The translations under genes and the position numbers were made by a program. DNA of 64,000 nucleotides from Sporothrix humicola (Eukaryota > Ascomycota > Sordariomycetes > Ophiostomatales > Ophiostomataceae): NCBI GenBank assembly GCA_021396245.1, contig WNYE01000035.1:310001-374000 (forward strand). The letters run 5' to 3'. Below are positions 22,724-34,490 of this stretch, one piece after another. The notes beneath the pieces were generated by a model. That model saw only the letters and a program-made list of their open reading frames with translations. It ran no database searches and was not told the origin of the DNA. Numbering within the stretch: the stretch's first letter is position 1; the number at the start of each line of letters is the position of its first letter.

Positions 22724-23077
22724 GGTGGACGAGGAGAGGGGGGTTATCCTCTGGTAAAGAGCGAAACGAAACGAACAAAAATAAGAAGAAACGGGGGTGT
22801 GAAAAATTATGTGCAGCTAGAGCCGGTGGTGGTTGTCGAGCCGTTATGTCAAATGAATGTTATAAAGTGAAGACGGCGAAGATAAATAAACAATGAGGAC
22901 GGGATGGGGGATGAGAGAGTGTAGATGCTGGGATCAGGAGGGTTGGCGAAGAAAGGAAAGGTCGCGTTGAGTTGAATATAATGAAAGCATGAGCAAAGGA
23001 GGATGTGGAAGAGCAAGAGATCTTTATACAAACCGACAAGAGAGGTTTATGTGGGTAAAGGATAAGAAAAGATAAAA

Positions 23078-23098
23078 AGAGAGAGAGAGAGAGAGAGG
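23078..23098 (+). repeat. GA dinucleotide repeat
   Basis: About ten GA units lie inside a purine-rich stretch some 360 bp before the BCS1-like start codon. Confidence 0.8.
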
Positions 23099-23916
23099 AG
23101 GAGAAAAAAAATAAATAAGAAAAACTTCACTGCATCCGATTGCAGGCTGTATCCCGAGGCAGCAGCACCACTTCCCACACCATCCTAGGGCAGACCACTG
23201 ATCAGACCCCCAGTGAGTGCAGTGCGTGCCATTGCCGTCCTTCTGTACCCTGACCAGTCATTCACTTCGGAGGATTTTCTTTTACCTCCCCTTTCGTTGA
23301 TTCCCGCCGCACAGCCTGCACGGCGATCACCGCACCGCATGGCTGCCTCAGTCGCATTTGCACTAACATACCTGTGATTCGAGCAAGGCCACATTGGGCT
23401 GCCCTTTTCCCCCCTCGGGGACAGTCGACAATGCAACGAATGACGGGCTGCTGAGCACGAAGAACATATTGTGAGAGGAACGTGGAAACAAGTAGCAAAA
23501 TGAGGGCAGGCATCATACGCGGCGCTCTTGCCCTTCTTGCTCTCACCTCCCTCGTTCCTGCCCCTCGGGGCTCCTCGTGCAGCGTGCGTTGTCGGTAAGA
23601 CGACCTTTGGCCTGTGAGACCCTCCTTCCTGCTTTTGGGAAGGATGTGTCTAGGTGCTTGTACACAGAGGCGCGGCCATTGATTGGGCAGGTGCATTGCG
23701 TACGAGGCATGAGGCCACTCACTGCTATCCGTCCCACAATGAGGAGGTGAGGTGCGACTGCGTCACTGCCCTTTTCAAAGGTCTGGCGCAAAATAGGCAA
23801 GAGACATGGGAGGGCAAACACGCAAGTGAATAAATGGGAAGCAACAGCTGTGGGGCGACCGTTTGTTTGGGCGCAAAGACGCCCAGGGTGCCGTCATAGT
23901 ATTGACTTTACTACCC

Positions 23917-23948
23917 TTGACATTTTCTTGACATTTTCTTGACATTTT
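23917..23948 (+). repeat. 11-bp tandem repeat, three copies
   Basis: Unit TTGACATTTTC appears three times in direct succession, the last copy lacking its final C. Confidence 0.9.
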
Positions 23949-25275
23949 ACTCGAGCCCGCCCTTTCAATTCCTGCTAGGATACACCCAATGGGTTGGAGT
24001 AGTCTGTAGGATCCGGGTGTAGAGCGAGTGTACTGGCTAGACAAGGCCTGGCCTGGCGACATTGCAGCATGCAGTAAGTCGTATCGCAGGACACTCCGTC
24101 CGTTTCATTGTAGGGCGAATTGCAGGGCGAAATCGCTGCCGGCTAGTGATACCAGCTAGCCCATCGTTCCTTCCTAATCGAGGTTGTTTCTGAACACTCA
24201 TGACATCGTAGGACGAAAGTCTAAATCCACTATTCTTACAAGCGAGGGCACCAATTAAAAACAGCCAGGACACGGCACAAACTCCCACCAGATGCACCCT
24301 GTGTGCTCCGTACAGCCACAAACCCTCGCGCCGCAGTCGTTGGCCTCACAATCACGAATCACGTCCGGTTGGTTTCCGTGCCTCACCCTCCCTCAATGCC
24401 TCTGTATTTCTGGTGTTGTTAGCTTTTGATTCGTTTGTCTTGTTCCATTCACTACTGTGTTTTTTTTTCGGGCTCGTTCCCGATCGACTTCCCAATGACT
24501 CTTTGCCGGCGGCGGCGAGTCCGTCTCCAATTCGACAAACCTTGCATTTCCCATGTCCTACGCGGAGCCTGTTTTACAAGCAATACAGCCGGGGATGAAT
24601 ATATGATGTTGGAAGAGAAAGGGGGCTGCAGAGCATCCTCACATGGCGGCTTCCGAAAGAGGGGGAGGGGGGCAGCGAGGCAGCCAAAGGCTCCCAAGCC
24701 CAGCAAAAGATCCGCCTCAAGTCGTTCTTTTATGGTGCGTGGAGGCTCGAGAGGGGAAGTGTTTTTGACATGCGTGCTGACAACGTGCATCGACATGCAA
24801 AGGACGGCAGGACAGCTGCTTGGCTCCGGTCAGCGGTTGTGCAAGAGAGGAGGGCTTGCCAGCCTTACTGGCTGATTTCTGGGCTCACGGTGTGCACCGC
24901 CAGGCATTGTATCCTGGGTATGCATGTCCAATTGTGGTCTGGTTCGAGCCTTGAATGTGGAGAGCGGTTCCCTATCGAAGTTCAGGATGACAGCCAGGCA
25001 GTCCGGCCATTTTTGTCCCAGTTCAACTCCCCTGTTGATCAACTAACCCCACGCTGACTCTCGGCCTGCACAGTCGTTTACATGCTCACAATTTCTTGTC
25101 ACGATTGTTCTGTGTTGGCTCTTTTTTTCTACTTTCACATGCACCGCCCGTTTTTTAGCCGTTTCCTCTTCGTTATTTTCTTCCTTCATGTTCGCTTAAT
25201 GTGGACATCTGCATGTGGCCCGTCAGGCAACAGTTGTAGCCTGGAGCCCTCCATAGCAGGTGGGCACTATTGGCG

Positions 25276-25300
25276 GCTTGAAGCTTGAAGCTTGAAGCTT
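25276..25300 (+). repeat. 7-bp tandem repeat GCTTGAA
   Basis: Three exact units followed by a partial fourth. Overlapping AAGCTT sites make a chain of HindIII palindromes. Confidence 0.85.
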
Positions 25301-25721
25301 GGGGCCTGTAAGACGTCGCAATGCATGTCCTGTTCTGCCAAGGACAAGAACAGAGCCGCAACACCAAGTGACTGCCCCATTTGAACAGCCCTATGGCAAA
25401 GGGGGAGACAACGAGCGAGAATGGACAGAAAGATCGCTGTTTGTGATGTGATGTTGCAGGGATGCAAATCTAAAAAGCATAAAAAAGACAGAGGATATTA
25501 AAAGCAAATGCACCAAACATCACAGGCCCAATGGCCAGGACAGCAGCCCGTTAAAAAAGCAAAACGCCGAAGTTCATAATCATAAAAGGGGCGCCGCCAT
25601 GGCAGGCATATCCCAAATCGTAGTCAAGTCTTGCCCACCAGCAGAACACCAAACAATAAAGTTATCAAGACAAGGAAAAAAAGGAGGAATCGAAATTACC
25701 GGCAAAGAAGCCCGGGAACAT

Positions 25722-26537
25722 TCACACTGTGACGATGTTGGGCTGTACGCCAGGGCCGCCAGGGCCACCGGGGCCGCCCGGACGACCTGGACCTCCTGGG
25801 CCTCCTGGGCCTCCCTGGCGCATTCCAGGCATTCCTGGGAACGGTCCGCCAGGCGCGCCAGGCATTGGTCCACGGAAGCCAGGCCCACCAGCCGGTCCAC
25901 CAGGGGGAAAACGTGCTGGCCCACCGGGCATCCCCGGCACGGGCATCCCCGGCATGCGAGGTCCACCTGGGCCACCCGGGCCACCCGGACCGCCGGGCCT
26001 TCCTGGCATACCTTGCCCCGGGAAGCGACCAGGGCCGCCAGACCCAGCGGGGCCGCCTTGGCCAGCTACCCATGGTGGCGGCGGGCCAAACTCGGAAGCA
26101 CCACCCGGCCGGCGTGGTTGACCGCCAGGACGACCGCCACCACCACCACCGCCATACGCCATCTGCGCACCACGTGGCCGGAAGCTCCTCCGGGACGAGT
26201 AGTCATCATCGTCTTCATAGTCGCGGTCTGTGACCTTGACAAAATGCCACCGGGACTTTGTGCGCTCGTCGCTGTTGTGGCGGCCACGGCCATCCCTGTT
26301 GGATTCGGCCGTGTAAGTGATCTCGTCGCGTCGAATGTGCTTGACAAGGCCTGGATTTGCACCAGCAAACCACACAATGCACGACAAGGCTTTGCGGTTC
26401 CGGGGCAGCGGCACTTTGGTCGAGCGGACTTCTTCGCGTGAAGAGGAGCGCGACGATGCTGAGGAGCGGGAGCTTCCACTGCTGTGGCTAGACCGGCTAG
26501 AGGCGGACGAGCTGGAAGAGTAATGTGATTGAGGCAT
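25722..26537 (-). CDS. Collagen-like Gly/Pro-rich protein
   Basis: An intronless gene for 271 residues that I do not recognise as a named family. The first 45 residues are Ser/Arg-rich. Residues about 46-125 form a conserved-looking core with SCIVWFAGANPGLVKHI, an aspartate run and RRSFRPRG. From about 126 to the end the protein is Gly/Pro/Met-rich with long GGP and GxP triplet runs resembling collagen. There is no signal peptide, so an intracellular disordered protein, perhaps RNA-associated, is as likely as a triple helix. The start chosen has an almost ideal context (TGCCACCATGCC). The open frame continues upstream, but that part holds a His-Thr run from a CA/GT repeat and lies in the leader. 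The GC-rich repeat makes the gene prone to length change. Confidence 0.75.
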   Translation of the reverse strand: MPQSHYSSSSSASSRSSHSSGSSRSSASSRSSSREEVRSTKVPLPRNRKALSCIVWFAGANPGLVKHIRRDEITYTAESNRDGRGRHNSDERTKSRWHFVKVTDRDYEDDDDYSSRRSFRPRGAQMAYGGGGGGGRPGGQPRRPGGASEFGPPPPWVAGQGGPAGSGGPGRFPGQGMPGRPGGPGGPGGPGGPRMPGMPVPGMPGGPARFPPGGPAGGPGFRGPMPGAPGGPFPGMPGMRQGGPGGPGGPGRPGGPGGPGGPGVQPNIVTV

Positions 26538-28964
26538 GGTGGCAGGGTAGTGGTAGGATGTTCGAGGAGATGTTTGTGGATGCAGAAGATAGGCCGAAGC
26601 ACTGGCGAGAGCTAAACGATACACAGATATTCTTGGATGCAAATATATGTATGTGTGCGTGTGCGTGTGTGTATTGGTCTCCCAGAGGACCGAATATATC
26701 TTTGAGGCGGTGGGTTGGCGATGAGTTGGATAGAGCCTGGGTTGTCTGATTGTGATGCAGTCCCTAGCTATGAGGAGTTGCTCCGTCAAGGCTACGAAGA
26801 CAGGCGACTGAGGATCAAACACCTGACGTGCGGAGGTTTGACGCCGGTAGAACTGCTGTGGTTGAGCAACAAAAGGCCACTCACTTCAAGAGGCGATGCA
26901 TTACCGGCGAGGATTGGCTGCTATTATTGTTTACGTATTCTGGGGTGCAGAGTGTACAAAGTGTCTGGATGTTTTTGCTCATACGGAGCAACAACAGTTG
27001 ACTTTGATCTGTTGGTGAAGTCGCGGTATGGCTTCTCTGAGACCTAGCGAGGCTAGCTGAGTAGATAAGTAAGGTGGCTGTGGCCGTCGGACGGGACGAG
27101 GCAGCTCGAGGCAAAATAAGAATGTGGAACGCAGTGGGTAAACAAAGCAGAAGAAGAGGAATCAAGCAACACAAGAGTGCGCCTTGTCTCGATCAAACAC
27201 ATCAGGGAGATGAATGGGACGAAGGAGATTGGAGAGGGGAGGGACGTGGGCGGCGGCAAATCCTGGCTACATATATATACACAGTACAATCATCAAACGA
27301 TATATGCATCTCACGAGGGGCATGCATTGGCAAGCGACGAGGGTCAGACAGGCAGCAGACCCTCAGACCCTGTACGGAGTACAGAAAGAGCAACCCAGAC
27401 AGAACGTCGCGAGGTAGCCAGAGAGGCTGTCCACTGGAGATGAGAGGGAAGGAGAGAGAGGGCAAGGAATGTGACAGGAAAGAGGGGGTGGTAGCCTAGT
27501 TCAGCACATCCAAACGGCGGGTACACGTCTCTTGTTCTCTGCAGAATGCAGAAAGGATGCGACGGGAGATGCATAGGAGACATCAGGATGACGGCTCTTT
27601 TCGATCTCTGTTATTTTATCTTCCACGCTTCGTCTCTCACTTGCGCTTCCCTCCTCCTTTGTCCAGGGCAACGAGAAAACGCGTTCTGGAGATGTGTATG
27701 TTCTGTTCTTGCACGATGTCTCTTTTTCGCAGGCATTGACCGCCCACTTTGTGCTGAGACGGACAGTGATGTGTGCTCTGATTGGCAGGCGCAACCTACA
27801 GCCAGCCCAGCCCAGTCTGGGCCATGGTTACAGCGTCTCACGGAGACCTGCAGCAATGTTTTTGCACAACCGTCTTCGACATATTTTCTCGCATCTTCCC
27901 TTGTCTGCCTCTCCTTTCCCCCACACTCCCTCTTCTCTTGCTTGTTTTCTTCTTCTTTTTTCTTCTCTTTTATTTCCGTCATTTGATTCTATCTACCACG
28001 TTCCTTATTGCCGCCTTCTCGAATCCTCTCCCCTTTCATTGCTTCTGATGAAATCGGGTTGGTGTGTTATGGCATGGACTGGCTGTTTTGTCTCTGGAGA
28101 TACTTGTTCCATCGTCTCCACGAGGCCACGTTAGATCCAAGCAGAGCCTTGCCATTGCGAGTGGCCTTCGGGCCATTCGACCCAGGCCCGCGCTGCATTT
28201 GTGATCCCCTCGAGTCTTTCGTGAGGGTGACGGGGTACTGTTACTCTGTGCTCCGTACGTCGTATACATTGCCCCATTCAATGAGTCTTTCTCTTCCCCC
28301 CCCTCTCTTTCTGCCATTCTTCCACAATCCTCTGTTTCTGCTCTTTCACTGACATATCTGTTCGAGCCACTACTTCATACAACGTGCGGATTTCTGGTTG
28401 CAGAAAGTATTGGCCTCGCTCTTGCAGGGTTCCAGGAGGGCTGTGTCTGTCCAGAGCCGCTTGCGCCGTACTTTGACTGGCTCTTGCATGCAAGTCGTCT
28501 GTCCCGCCTTTCCTTGGCTCCGCCCTACCAAGGGCCGTTGCGACCCTCCATTGCAGAAGGAGCACACCGTGGCTCGCGTGGAAAAGGGCTCGGCGGGAAG
28601 ACAGGTGAGGACGAGGGGACGAGAGGACAAATGCAAGGCGGCCGGAAAGAGCAATAGTGAGGCTTGGACCTTTCAGATTGCCAAAAAGTGCTACATACGG
28701 AATACGCAGTATATCACTCCAACTTTTCCCACCTTGCCCCAAGCTCGTGGACAGGGTGGCAGTAGGGCGAATGTGAAGGAAAAGTGCAAGTTAGAACGCG
28801 CCCGACGCGTGTCGCATCGACGAGGGGAAAAAAATCTTTTTTCCTACTCATCTTCTTCCTCTCTTACGACGTGTGTTCTTGCATCTTACAAGCTCTCTCA
28901 GCCTGTCATTTACGTTAAGGCTTTCGGGCAACGAAAACACGGCACGCCTGCTTACAATACACAA

Positions 28965-29000
28965 AAAGTGCAGAAAGTGCAGAAAGTGCAAAAACTGCAA
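28965..29000 (+). repeat. 9-bp tandem repeat, four copies
   Basis: Unit AAAGTGCAG is repeated twice exactly, then twice with changes (AAAGTGCAA, AAACTGCAA). Confidence 0.85.
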
Positions 29001-30578
29001 AAAAGGGCAAACGAATCAGGAAGAAAAAGTACGGTATACGAAAGGTGTTAATGAATCAGGAACAGGAGAAGAAAAGAAGGGAAAGAAATAAACCGGAAGA
29101 GCGGTGAGAGGTTCCACAACGAGAAGAAAATGAAGAAGAAAAAGCATATTGGAAGCGACAGGGAAAGGCTGAATCAAACGGCCATTTATCATTGACACAA
29201 AAGTGCGCAAACGGATGGGTACACGGCATATGTACGAGGACAAAGATGAAGAGGAAAGAAGAAGGAACATTTCGAGGACCATGGCAATAGTGTCGGTCAC
29301 CGCAGACCGGGTCCGTCCATCTTTCAGGCCCGAGAGACAAAGACGAAATACGAGACCAGAAAACAGGGCCCGAAACGCGTCGAGTGACTCGTTATTCCGC
29401 ACCCGTGCGTGTTGGAGGGCAGCACACACATCCTGTATCCGTTCGCAAGGAAGCCGGGCGGTGGTTCTGCCTGGTCCCGATGTTGGTCTTCGTCATTACC
29501 ACAGCAGCAGCAGTGGACATCACATTCATGTCGTGCTTGGCCTGGAATTACGATGCGAAATTTCGTGCTGCGAAGTGGATAGGAAGGGTCAATGTGGAGG
29601 CATGGAGAGATGCAAAAAAACCGATCAGTGTGCCTAATGTGTTTTGGTGAGGCCTGCGAGAAGGTTTCTGGTGATGCTGTGTGACGTTAGGGACTATGGA
29701 GGGAGGGGTCAATTTCAGGCGAAGTGAAGGATAAGGGCAGAGTAGGGGCTGCATCCGAGGGTAAGAAGACACGCTCAAAACGACGAAATACTGTACAGTC
29801 CTGCACTTAGAAGGGGCAAGCGGTACTACACGACATTCCTGCACTCGTGTTGAGAAAGGAAGGAGGAGAGTGCACGGCAGAAAAAAGTATGCAAAGACGG
29901 AGTTGGAAAAGAAGATAGAGAAAAAAAGAGGAAGAAACAGGGAAAAGAAAAGAAAGAGAAAGGAAGCATAAGTAAACGACAAGAAGCGAGGCGTAGCGAG
30001 AAACAGGGTCACAGGCCGGCCTACTACAGCTACCGTAGTAGGAACTGACGGGCTCGGCAACAATAAGCTTCGTCGCCAAGACGCCGCCGCCTGACAAAAA
30101 GCCGGCCCGGGCCCCGTTCATCCGCCGACCCTTCGACCTGCTTAGCGGCATTTGCACACATTTTTGTGCCCATCAAAAGCTTGATCTCATCCCCGTACCG
30201 TTAACTGCGCCCCGGCCAGTCTTTTTGTTTGGTCACCACATTGTTCCCCACCCCACGCGATACATATCCCGTGGATATCTTCATTCTGATAGACAACAAG
30301 GTGGCACCGACCAAGACGACCCAGACGACCAAAACATAACATGTACACCGGGCGAGTCCATGTCACAATGGCAAAGCAGCCTGCTATCAATATGGCGCTG
30401 CTATGCCACAACGCCACGACATGATACTTCCCGATGGTGTAGTCATGGATGCCCCCAAGTCTTGTTCAACATAAGCAACGTTCATTTCGTCCACGCCGCA
30501 CCTGGCTTCTCTTTTGCCTAATTCACCCCCTGCCATTACCAGCATCATATCTAGCCGGTGGCCGGCACACACGCCTCA

Positions 30579-30653
30579 CTATTTGCTCTTCTTGGGAGAT
30601 TTACCCGGAGGCAAGGTGCCGCTGTAAATGGGTGCAATCAAATCACCCGCCAT
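30579..30653 (-). other. Possible 24-residue small ORF
   Basis: An ATG in a fair context (GGTATGG) opens 24 codons ending in Ser-Pro-Lys-Lys-Ser-Lys and a TAG. The composition looks protein-like, and the end fits a KKxx ER-retrieval signal, but no membrane segment is attached and the size allows chance. An in-frame stop sits immediately upstream. I record it as unproven. Confidence 0.15.
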
Positions 30654-30700
30654 ACCTCAATCCCATGCATTTCATAAGACACTCTAGACGGAGCAGATTC

Positions 30701-31179
30701 CTAAGCCATATTAGTAAAAAAAAGCAAGCAATGAATAAACAAAATCCCCGCCTTGCAGCCAATGATCCATCGTGGCGTCGCAGCGAAGGATAGTAAATCA
30801 AAAGAAGTATGATGTTCCTTCTCACGCTGGTGCTCTCTCTCTCTCTTCCACTTACCATTACTAGATATTCCTTTCGATTCCGCGCGTTAGGCCGTTTGGG
30901 TGTCTTGCCGTTCGGTAGCCGGTTGACGAGGCGTATTATTGTCAGATGAAGCCTCGGGGGACTGGAATCGAGAGAAGTGGAAACAGTAGAAGAACACAAG
31001 AAGGGAAAACAGCGATGGGCCTCCTTCCATTCCCCTTTGTATGGACGAGTGCCAAGCTTCATGCCGTTGCCTCTCTCTTTGCTTGCTTTCTTTTCTCCGA
31101 TCGGCTGTACCAGCGTTTCGTGCAGTCCAGATCCGAAGGGACGATCCCTGCCACTCTCTTTCTTGCGTTATCACTTTAC
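30701..31179 (-). other. Intron-like signals without a known gene
   Basis: On the - strand, a donor GTAAGTGG at 30855, a TACTAAT branch at 30716-30710 after eight T, and a TTAG acceptor at 30702-30701 make a textbook 155-bp intron. A second candidate runs from GTAAAG (31179) to a pyrimidine tract with CCAG (30963-30962). The exon between them would be 106 bp. Reading frames across them stay open for short stretches but match nothing I know, and I could not define a start codon. Confidence 0.25.
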
Positions 31180-31667
31180 CTGGTGGAAACGTTTTGCAGA
31201 TGGAGGGTGATATATTTGTCCTTTTTCGTCAGTATGTCCGCTCCCTTCCTTCTTCAAATTCTCTCCTTCTACTCCGTACAAAAAATGCCGTTGCACACAT
31301 CCTGCCTCTCATCGTGCCTTTGAAACCAGTGCTCTTCTCTATTCTTAGATACTCGCCAAGACGCCAAAAGGAGTCAAATCAGCTGACAACACCTTTTAGC
31401 ATCTTAACATCACGAAGCTCGATGCTTGATAAAGGCAGACGGGACGACTTCCATGCCTATGGTCGCCACAAACGTGCATCGCACATCGAGACACCTCTGT
31501 CTTGTTTTTACCTTGCCTCCCTCCTCCCACCCGTGCACCTCAAATAAATAAAAAGCTTAAAATCTCCCGATGGAGCCTGTTATTACTTCTCCGGCTGGAC
31601 GGTTGTTTCTTAAAAAACAAACTGCTGATTTCCGTTGCTTGTCGCTCAATGCTACGTGAACAAATGT

Positions 31668-31680
31668 CCCCCCCCCCCCC
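31668..31680 (+). repeat. Run of 13 C
   Basis: Homopolymeric C tract in a non-coding stretch. Similar runs occur at 50941 and 63326. Confidence 0.9.
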
Positions 31681-33799
31681 ATGCAGAGCAATTATCCAGC
31701 TTCGCTCTTGTACACAGTATCTACACAGACTTTGAGTCACTCATAGCCCGCATCGGTTTTGCCAAAGCATATGGCATCATCAGCATCGTCGGCAACCATT
31801 GGTCGTTATATATTGTGATATGAACAGTGCATGCTTCTGCCGCATCCTACTATCTCGCTCTCTCTTGCCAATTGGATTTTTGCCTCCTTCTATTTCTTCC
31901 TTCATCCGGCTGACCTCCTACCTTGTACCTTTCATTTATATTCTCTTGGACTCGCTTCGTTCTCACTAGAAATCAATATCGGGATATAGGCTCAAAGGAA
32001 GCTAGACGAATCCAAGGGCAAAAGGTTAGTGAGGAGTCTATATTAAGACCAGCAGTCCCCATCAGATTATCTGGTAGCTGCAACAGCGGGTTATTTGAGA
32101 AATAAGGGTGGCAAGGCAGGAAGAATACGACTTATGACGGTCAATAGGGAGAGTTTTCGAAAAATAAATATCCCTAAATAAAACAGGGTTAAAAAAGCTG
32201 GCAAAGTAAACAGACGGCCGTCACAAATCGACCACGTGTAACCTTGTGAGCACAGTACTCCGTACATAGTATTTATTGTCAACGGTGAAGACAGGCTCGG
32301 CTTATCATCATCAGTCAGCGTGTGAAGTGAAGATCATCGTTGCGTCAAGTGTCGCAGAAAGGCGAGACACACAGGAGTGGGTTGGAAAACGTGAAACTTT
32401 TCTTGGCGTTTTGACAGGCCCTTTTTTGTAGTGTCTAGGCGGCAGGGGCACCACAAGGCAATATCTGTGGGCCGAGTCGCTCTTGCCAGTGGCCCAGACC
32501 TGGCGAACATGGCACAACAAAAAGAAGAGGTATGGAAGGACGGCAAAAAGAAGATCACGTTACTGGACGAAGAGTCGAGCCCAATCAATATCCGATTCAC
32601 ATTCACAATCGCGGCTCCACTCCGCCCAAACGTTAGTTGCGAAACGACGGGGGAACAAAGGTTGAGCGCAACTTTAAGTGATATAAAGCCCAACAAAGAC
32701 TACTCCATACTTAAGAGACAAAACAAGAGCACAAAGGAGGCAAGCTTTATTTGTATAAAAAGCGTATTTGCGCACCATCGTTCAACCCCCTCCTCTTTCC
32801 CCCGGACAGGCCGTGGGTGAGGGCATTGTCCAATTATTTATTTGTCTATTCATTTATCAAATTATCGTCCTGACCAGAACCTCCTGAAAGGACGGCTCGT
32901 GTTCGTGCCAGACAGCCTATTCCCAGCCACGTTCCGAGCCAATCAAGGGCGTGGTAGTGGGCCCTATTTGACGATGTTCTCCCTCGCTCCTGCCATGCTA
33001 AGAAAAGACACAAAGAGCACCGATTTGGCTTTAATAGGCCTGGACGGCCCAACAGAGAGAGCCATGGCGCGCCCATCACTAGTTGGGCCAATCACACGCC
33101 GGTGCCTCCCTCCCTTCACCCCCTCCCCCATCCGAAACCCCAGCCAAGCAGGGCCTGTTTTCCGTTCCTGCTGTTCCTGGACCTGGCCTGGCCCCTTCTT
33201 CCTCTGGCAACCGGATTCTCTGCTTTGCCCTTTCCTACCATACAAAGCGACTTTACTCCCTCATCTGCATTCTGTTGTCTCATGAAGAGGCAGTAACGAC
33301 TGAGAAAAGAAAGCTTCTGGGTTTTGAAATAGGAGGCATGTTTTATGTTCTACTGTGCACCCGGAGAATAGGCACGGATTCGGAAGCACGCATCTAACGA
33401 TTCAATGGCCAACAATACAGTCGAACGCGACGCCAGACTGTGTGTTAAAAAGGAACAACGCAGGGGTCACAGCAACAGAGGCCTGTCCACTTTCCGCATA
33501 TTGATTGTCGCCGGGAACACTCCACCAGACAACCAATTTGCATTGTTGTCCCTCATTTGCGCCTAGAGTTTGTGTAAAAGTACTTCGTAGCTGGGCGGCT
33601 TCTTCACAATCTGATCTCTACTTGTAACCGTCCCTTCTCAAAGCAATTATCTCTCTCTTTCCATGTGTGTCGAAGTACCTGCACTTTGCACAATTACTTA
33701 CTCCATTTTCTCCTTCCCCCGACGACCTAGCGCAATAATTTGATGCTCCTGCCGACTTTTCCTGGTCGTGGTATCACGCTGTAATACGGAGTAAAGTGC

Positions 33800-34010
33800 C
33801 CACCATAGCGCTCTTAGTGCTCTTTCCGTCTTCTGGCCAGCGCTTTTTTCGACTTTTTCTGGGCCGGCACCTGGGTTGGTGTTGGTTCGTGCATTCCCGC
33901 CTATTCCCCCTTTCCCTCGTCAGTCTCACAGGCTCTTTTCTTCCCACGCTTCTTTTCCTTTTCCTCGTTCCGCCTTCATTTCTCTCACCATCCTTCCCAT
34001 CTTCAGTGTC
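33800..34010 (+). promoter_or_regulatory. Pyrimidine-rich promoter/leader of membrane-protein gene
   Basis: A CT-rich stretch about 480-690 bp before the start codon of the next + gene, so the transcript probably has a long leader. Confidence 0.4.
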
Positions 34011-34490
34011 GACTCGCTTTGTCGCCAGACCTGCCCTCATTTGACAGCAACCCATCGCGAAACCACACGACGACACACCGTTAGCCAGCCTCAGCCGAAA
34101 AGAGCGCCGGCCGGCTGTGGTAGTCTCTCTGGCCCTATTCATTTCGCCATCTCAGAACCAGCACGCCGAAGAGAAATAACACTATTTTCTGTGGTCAACT
34201 GAAACCGGGACGCCGAAGATCACAGTTCTTGAAGATACTTTCGATCTCCAGGACGATATATTTTGCGCGTTCGCCCATTTTCTATCACCGTACGCCTTTG
34301 TCAGCGCACGAAAAGAAGAGTCATTTTGCACAGAGCCGGTCGAAACCCCGTGGAACGAGGGCCATCGTCAACCATTGGACTGACTACACATCGATTTCCC
34401 TCGAGGTTGACACAAGCAACGACTCAGCAGGGCATTACCAAAACTTACCGTTTTCGGCTGCTCTAGTCCGTGGACGGACGACGAGTAACC

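Larger units (their letters stand above)
22724..25721. other. 3 kb intergenic region
   Basis: No gene is supported. The left 400 bp are purine-rich with a GA repeat, matching the leader of the minus-strand BCS1-like gene. Further right are an 11-bp tandem repeat (23917) and a 7-bp tandem repeat (25276). The right end is the 3' flank of the collagen-like gene. Confidence 0.6.
26538..34490. other. 8 kb gene-poor region
   Basis: No gene can be fully supported. It contains pyrimidine-rich runs at about 27590-28050 and 28280-28350, a purine-rich run at about 29850-29970, a 9-bp tandem repeat (28965), a run of 13 C (31668), four copies of TACTCCGTA (27373, 31270, 32256, 33785) and one TACGTCGTA (28256). 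Splice-like signals occur on the - strand near 30.7-31.2 kb. The right 700 bp are the promoter and leader of the membrane-protein gene. Confidence 0.6.

Noticed and set aside
24931..24940. GGTTCGAGCC resembling a tRNA B box
   Set aside because: No A box, acceptor stem or anticodon arm can be folded around it. The same holds for a similar sequence near 48567.
26538..26822. Upstream extension of the collagen-like gene
   Set aside because: It translates a CA/GT repeat into a His-Thr run and lies before an almost ideal start context at 26537, so it is leader sequence.
28398..29051. Open frame of 217 codons in the 27-34 kb gap
   Set aside because: It is basic, low-information sequence that ends in a translated 9-bp repeat. 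No splice or family support.
34470..34490. GTG as start of the membrane-protein gene
   Set aside because: Nuclear fungal genes start at ATG, and the ATG at 34491 has a good context. The same applies to GTG at 39794 (Prp46) and TTG at 53212 (unknown gene).
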